Source of the DNA: Apium graveolens
Taxonomy: Eukaryota > Streptophyta > Magnoliopsida > Apiales > Apiaceae
Assembly (NCBI RefSeq): GCF_009905375.1
Contig: NC_133652.1
Coordinates: 16,914,850 to 16,978,849 of the forward strand
DNA: 64,000 bases
Direction of reading: 5' to 3'
Shown here one piece after another: positions 45,278-57,800 of the stretch. A program made the translations under genes and the position numbers. Numbering within the stretch: the first letter of the stretch is position 1; every line of letters starts with the position of its first letter. The notes under the pieces were generated by a model, which worked only from the letters and a program-made list of their open reading frames with translations, did not search any database and had not been told where the DNA came from.

Positions 45278-48200
45278 ATGCCACCCCGTAGAAGAGGAAC
45301 CAGGGCACAACCCGCAGAATCTGTTAACCAACAACGAGGTGACCCAGTAGTAAATGAGGAAAGTGAAGAAGACTAGACTATAATGAATATGATGAGGAAG
45401 AATATGTAGAAGAAGAGGCTGAGGATACCCATCATGGAGGGAAGCCCATGAATGAATTTATGGAACTGCTAAGAGCAAATCTGAACCAACAACCTATTCC
45501 ACCAAAGCCCCGTGTTGCCCATCAGACTGCAGCTACTGCCTTTAGAGCCTTTAAATCTCTCAAACCCCCAGAGTTTCTAGGATCTGCCGACCTCGTTGAA
45601 GCACGGGCCTGGCTCAAAGAAATAGAAAAATCCTTCGAGATACTAGGTGTTGAGGAACGACATAAGACCATTTTCGCTTCTTACATGCTGAAAGGAGAAG
45701 CTAACTATTGGTGGGAGTCCAAACGAAACCTAGAAACTGATGCTGTGATTCCATGGGATAGATTTACCCGACTGTTCTTAGACAAGTACTTTCCTAGGTT
45801 TATGGAAACCCAGATGGAGATTAGGTTTCTGGAGTTGAAACATGATAAGATGACGGTGGCAGAATATGAGGCCAAATTCACTAAGTTGTCGAAATTCGTG
45901 CCTGAGTTTGTGACTACCGAATAAAAGAAAGCACAAAGGTTTCATCTTGGTCTGAAACAGTGCATACAGAACCGAGTAGCAGTGTTATAGCTAACAGACT
46001 ATGCCACCTTAGTACAGAAAGCCTCGATTGTTGAAGCTGGTAGTGAGCAGATTGTGAAAGAAAAGGAAAATAGGAAGAGGAAGATAGGAAGTCAAGGGAT
46101 AGGAACCAGGAACAGGAGCCTTCCGAGCAGGTTCATCAGGGGAGCGGTGTCCCAACCTGCACGAGGCCCCGGATTCAGAAAGGCCCCGAGTGAGAGCATT
46201 GGCCAAGGCGGCGGACAATCTAGGGCAATATTTCATAGCCAACCACGTGCCCCAATCCCAGAGTGTCAAACCTGTAAGAAGAGACACCTTGGAGTGTGTA
46301 CCCAGACAAGAGCCCCTATGAGATGTTACCGGTGTGACCAAATCGGACACCTTGCCAACAGCTGCACCCGGTCTATTGTAACGTGTTTCCAATGTGGAAA
46401 GATATGACACATGAAGAAGGATTGCCCAACGTTAAAGCCCCCAGCCTCAGGGATGAGCAAAGCTACATCCAACCGACCCCCAGCTGCTAGGACCTTCAAC
46501 ATGACTGTTCAGGATGCTGTCCAAAACACGGACGTGATAGCAGGTACCCTTTTGTTAAATTCCGAACATGCAAATGTCTTATTTGATTCTGGAGCAACCA
46601 AGTCATTTATATCTAAAGATTTTGCTAAAAAGTTAAAACTTAATGCCATACCCTTACGTGAGGTATTACGAGTGGAAATAGAAAACAGAGAAATAATCCC
46701 TGTAAATCAAGTACACCCTAAGTGCAAGTTGAAATTATAAGGGAAGATCTTCGAGGTCGACCTAATCCCATTCGCGTTAGGAGAATTTGATATAATATTA
46801 GGAATGGATTGGTTATCCTGTAACGTAGCGCAAATAGATTGTGAACGGAAGAAAGTAAAGATATGAGTGCAGAATGAAATAGAAGTAGTGTTTAAAGGTC
46901 ACCGACCGAACCAGAAATTTCTGACCATGCTTCAGGCAAAAAGATTTTTAAGGAAAGGTAGCGAGGCCTATTTGGCTTATGTGATAGATACCAAGAAGGA
47001 AGTCCCCAATATACAGGACATACCCATAGTAAATGAATTCGAGGATGTATTTCCAGAAAACTTACTTGGATTACCACCTGACCGAGAAATAGAGTTCGCT
47101 ATAGAGTTAGCACCAGGAACGACACCAGTATCCAAGGCCCCATATAGGTTAGCCCCAGTTGAGATGAAAGAACTAGCTTCTCAACTGCAAGAATTATTAG
47201 ATAATGGAATGATAAGGCCCAGTGTATCGCCATGGGGAACGCCAGTACTGTTCGTAAAGAAAAAGGACGGCAGCATGAGATTATGCATAGACTATCTAGA
47301 GCTGAATAAGCTGACTATTAAGAATAGGTACCCTCTTCCCAGAATTGATGTCCTATTCGACCAACTCAAAGGAGCTGTACATTTTTCCAAAATAGATTTA
47401 AGAACAGGATATCACCATTTGAAAATCAAAGCGGAAGATATACCGAAGACTACTATTTGCACTAGGTATGGACATTATGAGTTCTTAGTTATGTCGTTTG
47501 GACTGACCAATGCACCCACAACCTTTATGGATTTGATGAACAGAGTATTCAAAAAGTACCTGGATATATGTGTGATAGTTTTTGTAGGTGATATTCTGAT
47601 CTACTCAAAGACAGAGCAAGAACACGCAGAACATTTGAGGATAGTCTTAGAAATCTTGAGGAATGAGAAATTGTATGCCAAGTTCTCGAAGTGCGAATTT
47701 TGGTTGAGAGAAGTTCAGTTTTTAGGACATGTGGTGAGTAGAAAATGAGTTTTAGTTGACCCTGCCAAGGTACAGGCGGTGTCCAATTGGAAAAGACCAA
47801 CTACCCCAACAGAGGTTAGGAGTTTTGTGTGTTTAGCAGGATATTACCGAAGATTCGTGCAAGACTTTGCTAAGATAACCGGTCCACTGACTAGACTTAC
47901 CCGGAAGACAAAAAAGTTTGTATGGACAGAGAAATGTGAGGAAAGTTTTTAAGAACTAAAAAGGAGACTGGTGTCAGCACCAGTGCTCGCTCTTCCCGAT
48001 GTAAAGGGAGAGTTTGTGATATACAGCGACACATTGCTTAAAAGATTAGGATGTGTACTAATGCAGCACGGCAAAGTTATAGCGTATGCCTCTCGACAAT
48101 TGAAGGAATATGAGAGCAGATACCCTACGCATGATCTAGAATTAGCAGCCATAGTATTTGCCCTAAAAATTTGGAGACACTACCTATACGGTGAGAAATG

Positions 48201-49904
48201 TGAGATCTACACTGACCATAAAAGCCTCAAACATATTTTTACTCAAAAGGAACTGAAAATGAGACAGAAGAGATGGTTAGAGTTGATAAAAGACTACGAC
48301 TGTGAAATTTTGTATCACCCGGGTAAAGCCAATGTGGTGGCTGACGCCCTTAGTAGGAAGGAAAGACTCAAGACGATAATGACATCGGAGGAGTTGGTTA
48401 AGGAATTTGAGAAGATGGAAATTGACGTGAGAGTGACCGGTAAGGGAACGGAAGGAGTATTTGAGATTAAGCTAATACCAAAACTGATTGAAAAATTACG
48501 AGTATGTCAGGAAAAGAAGATGAGTGAGGAAAAAGGGACATTGACCGGTGAAGAAGTGAGATGCGAGAATGATGAGAAAGGGATCATGAGGTATGCGTCC
48601 CGGATTTGGATTTCGAATGTTCAAGAATTAAAGGATGAGCTGCTGCACGAAGGGCACAACTCTAAGTATTCAATCCACCCAGGAAGTACGAAAATGTACC
48701 GTGACCTTAAGGAATATTATTGGTGGCCTAAGATGAAGAGATAAGTAGCAGAGTGGGTCAGCAAGTGCTTGACATGCCAGAGAGTGAAGGCGGAACATCA
48801 GCGACCTAGTGGACTATTACGACCCCTAGAGATTCCGGAATGGAAATGGGAGCATATAGCCATGGATTTTGTGACAGGCTTACCAAGGACAAAGACTAAT
48901 CACGATGCCATATGGGTTATCATTGATAGACTGACCAAGTCCGCACACTTCCTACCAATCAACGAAAGATACACCGTAGACCAGTTGGTAGATATTTACT
49001 TGAAGGAAATTGTAGTGAGACACGGTGTTCCTTTAGCCATAGTGTCAGATAGAGACCCAAGGTTTAATTCCCGATTTTGGAGAACCTTCCAGGAATGTGT
49101 AGGCACCAGACTAAACATGAGTACCGCTTACCACCCCCATACTGATGGACAAAGTGAAAGGACTATTCAGACCCTAGAAGATATGCTACGAGTGTGTGCC
49201 ATTGATTTCAAAGGAAATTGGGATGACCACTTACCCCTGATCGAATTTGCTTACAACAATAGCTATCACGCTAGCATAGGAATGCCCCCGTATGAAGCCC
49301 TCTACGGGAGAAGATGTCGCTCTCCCATGTGTTGGGACGAAGTCGAAGAACACAAGATATTAGGACCAGAGTTAGTCCAGCAGACCAGGGAAATGGTAGG
49401 ACTCATCAGGAAAAGACTGGTAGCAGCCCAGGACAGACAAAAGAAGTACGCCGACCAGACCAGGAAGGATAGGGAATATGAAGTAGGAGATTCTGTGCTA
49501 TTAAACGTATCCCGTGGAAAGGAGTGATGAGATTTGGAAAGAAAGGGAAGCTGAGTCCCAGGTTCATAGGACCCATTAAAATTTTGAGGAGAATAGGACC
49601 TCTAGCTTACGAGCTCGCCTTGACTCCTAATTTGCAACAAGTAAACAACGTGTTCCACGTGTTCATGTTGAGAAAGTACCATGCCGATGGACGACATGTA
49701 ATAGAGTACGAGCAGGTAGACTTACAACCAGACCTGACCTACATCGAGCAGCCGGTAAGGATAATGGACCAGAAAGAATAAGTGCCGAGGAACAAAACGA
49801 CGAAGCTAGTTAGAATCTTGTGGAGAAATCAAAATGTTGAGGAATCAACTTGGGAACTTGAAGACGCAATGAGGAATAGATATCCCCACTTATTTTCTAA
49901 TTGA
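45278..49904 (+). pseudogene. chromovirus gag-pol, internal region 1, multiply broken
   Basis: The ATG at 45278 is inferred from the second copy. A one-base loss gives TAG at 45374. From 45448 the correct frame holds gag (FRAFKSLKPPEFLGSADL), a CCHC knuckle CYRCDQIGHLANSC, protease DSGATKSFIS, RT, RNase H (YSDT, ELAA, YTDHKS, ADALSR), integrase (HHCC finger; MDFVTG, SDRDPRF, DGQSER) and, after another one-base loss near 49511, the integrase C-terminus and chromodomain (VRILWRNQNVEESTWELED). In-frame stops: 45922, 45988, 46405, 46738, 46864, 47746, 47950, 48742, 49779. The RT catalytic box reads FVGD where FIDD is expected, losing a catalytic Asp. Non-functional. Confidence 0.92.
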
Positions 49905-49925
49905 TTCCGGGACGGAATCCTTGTT

Positions 49926-49937
49926 AGAGGGGAAGAC
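49926..49937 (+). other. polypurine tract before LTR 2
   Basis: AGAGGGGAAGAC directly precedes the TGTAATAAC of LTR 2; it is identical to that before LTR 3 and would prime plus-strand synthesis. Confidence 0.85.
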
Positions 49938-52900
49938 TGTAATAACTCGAATTTTTGAGATCTTGTAAAACGTTTAATGAATAGTAACCCTGACAGACGG
50001 GAAAAACTTTTGAGCCCACACTATGTAGTGCATGAGAAAATGAGTTTCGGAATTGATATTACAATTATACTTACCAAATGAGTGTATGTAGACGCTATTA
50101 ATTTTCGAAGAAGACGAACTTTGAAAAACGACCGTATTTACGACTTATCGAGGATTACGGGAATCACAATATAATTACGAGATTAAAATCCTACGGATTT
50201 ATATTCAAGTAGGATAAATAAAAATATAAGGAATAAATACGAAAGGAATTACATCGCGAACCAATTACGAGTAAGTATTACGGAGAACGTTTAAGTAACT
50301 GAGCGAACGCGTAAACGATTAAATAAATGTAACACACTAACTAAATCATGGTAAGGAAGTAACCATGGTTACTTCATTAAATAGTGAGCTAACTATAGGA
50401 TGACCAAACTAGCTAGCAAATAGTGTGCTAAGGAAGATAACCTTGTAGTTAGCTTGTAAGCTAGCAAGCTACAAGGATATGTCCATGGATTTGGCAACAA
50501 AGAGTAAACCTAGAATGCTATACTAGGAAGAATAAAATCAAGTTACAAGATATCAAGTCACCTTCCAAGAAGCAACCTATCCTAAGCATCCAAGAGAAGC
50601 AACCAAGTAGTATAAATACCCCCCCCCCATTCCCAAGATTCCATTCGTCCTTATTAAAGAAAAGGAGGAATTCAAATTCCAAACTCCAAGTTCAAGCTCT
50701 TGTAAAATCACCCAATTAATTCCCAAGTCTCCTAGCAACTGAAATAAGGTAAGAAAATTCTTTCATCTCTTTTTATCAAGGTTTGATGGGTGGAATAAAT
50801 TCAAGAAACTCACTAGTGAATAGTGTGAATAGTAATCTCTCTTTGGTTTCTTGATTTCAATGGTGGTTTTAGGTTCTAAAAATCATACCAAGCACTTCCA
50901 AGCCTCCACCATCCTTAATAAAACATCTCAAGCTTTCAAGAAAGGTAAAAATCTTTGGCCCAACTTTATTTAAGGTTCATTTTTAAGATCCATTTAGTAT
51001 GTGGTAGTAAACCTAGCTTACTAAGTAGTATTGATGATATCTTGGTGTTTAAGTTAAGTAGATTAAAGTTGGTTGTTGTTGCCTCAAGAAAATTATGTTA
51101 TTGAGAGGAGTTTATGTGTTGATGATTAGATGATGATTGTTGGTGGTTGTGTTGATAGTTAGGGCGTAAACGAAACCCCGATCGTAAAGGTAACTTCGTT
51201 AATACCAACAAATCGTAACTTTAAGTTTCTGCAGAAAGTCCCAAAGTTCTAAACTGTAGATTCTTGAAAACTAACCTTTGTTTAGGATATACAATGTTAT
51301 AAGGATCGTTTAGGCGCTTGAATCGCTTGATTCCGAATTACGGATCAAAAGTTATGGTCATTTTAGTAAAGGTGATTAACGTGACAAAAAACTGCTTCAA
51401 ATTACGAATTTTGAAAATATAAAGGATAGACTTAAATGTGTTCATAAATCATGAAATTTTAACAGAGAGTAACATATTGAGTTTCCTAACTTTCATAAAA
51501 ATTTCAAGTAAAAATAATGATTTCTCAATTTTATAAAAATATCGAAGCCGAGACCGCGCGAGTAGAAACCGTAAGAATCCTTAAGTGGAGCCGACGACGA
51601 TAATGAAAATGAACCCAAGATACTTAGGAAAATGAAGTGACCATAATGTGAATATGAACTAAAGGAATGTTAAGGGTAGTATGAGTTGAGAGGGTGCATA
51701 ATAAGTAGCGTATGAGTGCGAGTTACCGTAAATTAGAACCGAACCTAACGAAATGAAATGTGTTTATGGTTATAGATTTCCGAGCGGAACCTAGAGCATC
51801 CTCCACCTCGAGATACCCAGGAAAGTTTACAAACCCAACTCCATTTTTACTGTTGTGTTGTGAAAGGATTGTTTTACTATCATCGCTTAAATACCATATT
51901 TGCCATGATACGTAGTTGTTGAATTTTCGCATAATATAGCGATGTTGTACGATAAATATATATCGTGAAATATTTATTTCGCTTTAAGAATGACGTATTA
52001 TATAAGACCGAGAATCGGTCGGGATTTAAGATAAAACTTGGGAATCATTCCAGAGATATTATAGGACGGGTATAAGTCCATAGTAGTACGTTTTAAAGGG
52101 ACTCATCGTCCATTTACGAAACATTTAAACACCTCGAACTTTTATTAAAACGATTTTTCCAACGATCATATTCCCTCAAATATATTTTATTATTCGGATA
52201 ATAAATATTATATACGTATTCCTTTATTATGGGAGTAGTATACTCCAACGTTTATTTATTTCAAACCCGATTAATCATTATAGATTATTAATTATGTAGA
52301 CACAAACTAGTTGAGGAATATTATTTTAAATAAATCTTTTAAAGAGTAAACTCATTCGAGGTATGATTAATATCAATTATCATTTAATTATTTATTGACT
52401 ATTATTTAATTAATTATTATTTATTAAAGGGTTTATTATTGATTTAAAAATCATAGATACTAATATAAAACATACTTTCTGATTTAGGAGTATCATTCGA
52501 ATAATTTCATATCGTCGGTGAATATTATCCCGACTTATTAATATTTTGAATATAGTTTTAAGGAGAAACTTTTCCCCCTTATTAATTATCTATTGACAAC
52601 GGTCAACTCACATCCTTAGTACTTCCTCCGAAACTTTCGAAAGTACATATATACATATATATATACTGTAAAGCTATGCCTATCAACAAGCAAAACGCTT
52701 GGAGGAACTTCGATGTGGTTCGAGTTCTCGAGACATGATAGGATTTCCTAAAGGACAAGGGAGGGGTAGAATCCAAGTACTTCGTGTATTGTATAGGCTA
52801 CTGGTACCGTAAGAGACGGTACAATATGTACCCATGGACCTGCGAAGTGTGTGTATACCCAAAATGAGGACACATAGCCCGTATGCGGCAAGGGTGATAC

Positions 52901-53672
52901 CAGAGAGATGACGGTTTCGTCCTTCTACTAGTAGAAATGGTTACTATTTCCGTAGTATGACTGATCATCGTATGCGGTGGCTCCAGTGAATGTCCTATTT
53001 CTTCCAATTGGAATTGAGATGCAATACCGTAACCCAAGCCTAGGTGCTGGGATTATAAGTAAGGTATTCGCAGGTTATTAACACCCCCTTAATGAATTAT
53101 TTTCATAAACAGTTGTGTATCACCAAGGAAAACTATTTTCAAATAAAACATAAATATCATATATGATGTTATCATACAGTCATTTCCATACTGTACATTA
53201 TTATGCTGGGAATTATAACTCACACTTGTTTTCTTAAATTGACACAACACAACAGTGAATCAAGATGCCTGCCATGAGAACCACAACCAGGAAACGGGTA
53301 GGAAATGGGTAGCTGTTCCGTAGATTGTTTGGTGTCGTACCACAGGTAGTCAGAATAAGCTGGATTAGTTTTCAGTTGTTTATAGTTCGGCTTATTTATA
53401 AGTATGATTTATGTAAGGTAAGAAACAAGAAACGTATATTTGGTCGGCGGACTAACCCTACCTAAAGGTCACTCCCCGGTAAGACTAATGATATTTGGGT
53501 TGTAATAAAATTACTCTAGTTATGACGATTCGTTTCCAAGACAATAACCTGTAAGTGTGTGTGATAAGTGTGGGGTCGTGAAGCGTGAGTATTTATATAT
53601 TATAGTGCAAGTTGTGTGAGTTTAGATGGCGTGGCTTCCGAGACTCCTGACCCCGGATTTTGAGGCGCCACA
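49938..53672 (+). repeat. LTR 2 of the array, shared by both internal regions (3,735 bp)
   Basis: Same termini as LTR 1, ending GAGGCGCCACA. TATAAATA is at 50611-50618, followed by a longer C run than in LTR 1. It has more private substitutions than LTR 1 or LTR 3. Confidence 0.92.
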
Positions 53673-53676
53673 GAAA

Positions 53677-53689
53677 TGGTATCAGAGCC
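53677..53689 (+). other. primer binding site, internal region 2
   Basis: TGGTATCAGAGCC, identical to the first copy, four bases after LTR 2. Confidence 0.9.
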
Positions 53690-53864
53690 TTAGGTTATCA
53701 AATCTTGGAAACGATAGGATATAAAATACGTAGACATAAGAATAATAAAATAATCAATTAGAGCTCAAGTCGAGTTCGTCGTCGGGCTACACGGGTAGTC
53801 TTGATTGTTTTACCCTCAAGGGAATTCCAACTCTAAGTTAGTAACACCTTGCCTATTGTGTCAG

Positions 53865-54527
53865 GTACCAGTGGAGCCTAGGAAGGAGGTTGATCATATT
53901 GATGATGTCATAATTCCTGAGCGTGACCCTATTCTCGAGCCAGAGAGCGCACCCATTGATGATTCAGACAATGACCCTACTTAGGATGTCCTAGAGGAGG
54001 AGACCGAGCTTCCTGTCCCCGTAGCTAATGGCGTAGTATGGAGAGATGTAGAGATGTACCCTCACCAGGCTATTCGCTCTCCTACACCACCACCAGGTAT
54101 CCAGAGCCCTATGTCCTATACTGATGACGATGATGAGGAGGCGATACGCGCACAGTTTCATGAGGTCCATAACATATCCTCTAGTGACCCAGATTCACCT
54201 CTACCACCACCGGCGACCATGCATGTAGCCGTACATGACTGGATAATGGGCCAACTTAACGCTGAGATCACTGCGGCATCTGCTTGCATTGCGGAGTTAC
54301 GCCAGGCACTGATAGCTGAGAGAGCCACCCGACTAGGATATCCAGGAGATTTCAGAGCTGCTTCCCCAGCCATAGCCAGCAGGGAGATCGATGGGATCGA
54401 GATCCGTACCAGAGTTCAGATGAGGATGACATCAGTGGGAGGATACATCCCGGTAGTTGATGCAGAGCTGATGATTGCAGGAGTGATGAGGAGGGTGCGT
54501 GACCTCACTCGCAGTGATAGTGACTGA
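53865..54527 (+). pseudogene. extra ORF upstream of gag, internal region 2, full length with one stop
   Basis: Same protein as at 44683 but with its natural end: after ERATRLGYPGDFR the frame continues to about 54524 with SREIDGIEIRTRVQMRM and LMIAGVMRRVRDLTRSDSD, ending at TGA 54525-54527. A GAG-to-TAG change at 53982-53984 interrupts the acidic part. About 360 bases of non-coding sequence separate it from gag. Restored length would be around 220 residues. No recognised domain; the acidic N-part and coiled-coil-like centre suggest protein-protein contacts. Confidence 0.65.
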
Positions 54528-54809
54528 GAGACTAGTGACTAGAGGTAGACCTTGAAGAAGGCTGGGTGACTTGTCACCAATTTTGATAGGATAACTAGTA
54601 GTAGGTAGCGTTCCTAGCCCTTCAGGGTACACGGCTTATGTATTTTCATTTCAGTATTCAGAAATAGTAGTGATAGATTGTAATCAGGCATGTATGAACT
54701 CGGCTAGTTATTTCATCCCCAAGATATAAATGGGAGATCTTATTAATCTAAGCAGTTATTAAGAAATGATGTCTATATTATTGCACTTTATAAAACCTGT
54801 TAGATAATA
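54336..54809 (+). other. 474-bp segment absent from internal region 1
   Basis: Aligning the two copies, sequence 1 jumps from GAGCCACCCGACTA straight to AATAACATGCTT. The join has only a 2-3 base microhomology (TA), the mark of end joining or replication slippage, so I infer deletion in copy 1. Confidence 0.8.
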
Positions 54810-54888
54810 AATAACATGCTTACATATGAATAAAATAACCCAACTGTTATAATTACGATTATGTTGACCATTTTTCATTATCAGAACA

Positions 54889-57800
54889 ATGCCACCCCGT
54901 AGAAGAGGAATCAGGGCCCAGCCCGCAGAATCTGTTAACCAACAAAGAGGTGACCCAGTAGTAAATGAGGAAAGTGAAGAAGACCTAGACTATAATGAAT
55001 ATGATGAGGAAGAATATATAGAAGAAGAGGCTGAGGATACCCATCAGGGAGGGAACCCCATGAATGAATTTATGGAACTGCTAAGAGCAAATCTGAACCA
55101 ACAACCTATTCCACCACAGCCCCATGCTGCCCATCAGACTGCAGCTACTGCCTTTAGAGCCTTCAAATCTCTCAAACCCCCAGAGTTTCTAGGATCTGCC
55201 GACCCCGTTGAAGTACGGGCTTGGCTCAAAGAAATAGAAAAATCCTTCAAGATACTAGGTGTTGAGGAACGACATAAGACCATTTTCGCTTCTTACATGC
55301 TGAAAGGAGAAGCTAACTATTGGTGGGAGTCCAAACGAAACCTAGAAACTGATGTTGTGATTCCATGGGATAGATTTACCCGACTGTTCTTAGACAAGTA
55401 CTTCCCTAGGTTTATGAAAACCCAGATGGAGATTAAGTTTTTGGAGTTGAAACATGATAAGATGACTGTGGCAGAATATGAGGCCAAATTCACTAAGTTG
55501 TCGAGATTTGTGCCTGAGTTTGTGAATACCGAAGAAAAGAAAGCACAAAGGTTTCAGCTTGGTCTGAAACAGTGGATACAGAACCGAGTAGCAGTGTTAG
55601 AGCTAACAGACTATGCCACCTTAGTACAGAAAGCCTCGATTGTTGAAGCTGACAGTGAGCAGATAGTGAAAGAAAAGAAAAATAGGAAGAGGAAGATAGG
55701 AAGTCAAGGGATAGGAACAAGAGCCTTCCGAGCAAGTTCGTCAGGGGAGCGGTGTCCCAACCTGCACGAGGTCCCGGATTCAGAAAGGCCCCGAGTGAGA
55801 GCGTTGGCCAAGGCGGCGGACAATCTAGGGCAAAATTTCATAGCCAACCACGTGCCCCAATCCCAGAGTGTCAAACCTGTAAGAAGAGACACCTTGGAGT
55901 GTGTACCCAGACAAGAGCCCCTCTGAGATGTTACCGGTGTGACCAAATCGGACACCTTGCCAACAGCTGCACCGGGGCTATTGTAACGTGTTTCGAATGT
56001 GGAAAGGTAGGACAAATGAAGAAGGATTGCCCAATGTTAAAGCCCCCAGCCTTAGGGATGAGCAAAGCTGCATCCAACCGACCCCCAGCTGCTAGGACCT
56101 TCAACATGACTATTCAGGATGCTGTCTGAAACACTGACGTGATAGCAGGTACCCTTTTGTTAAATTCCGAACATGCAAATATCCTATTTGATTCTGGAGC
56201 AACCAAGTCTTTTATATCTCAAGATTTTGCTAAAAAGTTAAAACTTAATGTCATACCCTTACGTGAGGTATTACGAGTGGAAATAGCAAATAGAGAAATA
56301 ATCCCTGTAAATCAAGTACACCCTAAGTGCAAGTTGAAATTAGAAGGGAAGATCTTCGAGGTCAACCTAATCCCATTCGCGTTAGGAGAATTTGATGTAA
56401 TCTTAGGAATGGATTGGTTATCCAGTCACGAAGCACAAATATATTGTGAACGGAAGAAAGTAAAGATAAGAGTGCAGAATGAAAAAGAAGTAGTGTTTAA
56501 AGGTCAACGACAGAACCAGAAATTTCTGACCATGCTTCAGGCAAAAAGATTTTTAAGGAAAGGTAGTGAGGCCTATTTGGCTTATGTGATAGATACCAAG
56601 AAGGAAGTCCCCAATATATAGGACATACCCATAGTAAACGAATTCGAGGATGTATTTCCAGAAAACTTACCAGGATTACCACCTGACTGAGAAATAGAGT
56701 TCGCTATAGAGTTAGCACCAGGAACGGCACCAGTATCCAAGGCCCCATATAGGTTAGCCCCAGTTGAGATGAAAGAACTAGCTTCTCAACTGCAAGAATT
56801 ATTATATAATGGAATGATAAGTGTTGGATTTTAAACGCAGCGGGGGCATGGTAAAACACTTTTACACACATAAAATCCAAATAAAAGCATATAAATCATG
56901 AATAAAAATTCGAGGGATCGAATCTAACCTTTAAAAATAATTCGGAGACAACGATCAGAGATCCTTAGCAGTTGCTCCTCAAGTGTGAAGCACTCCACCG
57001 GTATCCACCAAGAAAACGATGTTAAGGAGGAGGAAGGAGGTGGAGAGAATTGGGTTTTCCAAACTTTTTGGGTTTTCGGGTTCGATGTGGGTTAGAATAA
57101 AACAGGGTCTATAATAGTGTATTTATAGGCAAAATTTTCAGCTGAAATTTTCCATAAATAATTTTATTATTATCCCATTTATTATTCTCATTAATAATTA
57201 AAACACCTTTTAATTATTAATCCTTTTTCTAAACACTTTAGAAATAATTCTCTCTCTTGATTTAATTTCCAAAAATTAAATCCTTAATTAATAATATTAA
57301 GAACTTTTCTTAATTAATTTATAATCAATTAAATCTCATTTAATCAATTATTAAATTTTCCAATTAATTATTTATTTATTTCATAAATAAATAATTATTA
57401 GCCATTATTAATTAATTCCTCCACCATTAAATCATTCTCTTTTTATGGTGTGACCCTGTAGGTTCAATATTATGCCGGTAGTAGAAATAAATAATAATAA
57501 AACTATTTTATCATTATTTATATAAATTCTCTAATTTATTAAATATAATTAATTAATTAATCACATTTATTCTACATCGTGAGGGATACTTCTCAGCATA
57601 TCGCGACTATCCGGATAATATGAATTCACTGCTTAGAATATCAAGAACCTATTCAGTGAATAGTTACCGTACAATAAACTCCTTCTACCCTACAATGTCC
57701 GGATTAAATACAAGGCATGGATCTCGTGTCAAGCCTATCTAATTCAATCACTTGCTTACCATTTACTATGCGTAGTTCTATGCAAATTAGAAACTCCTTT

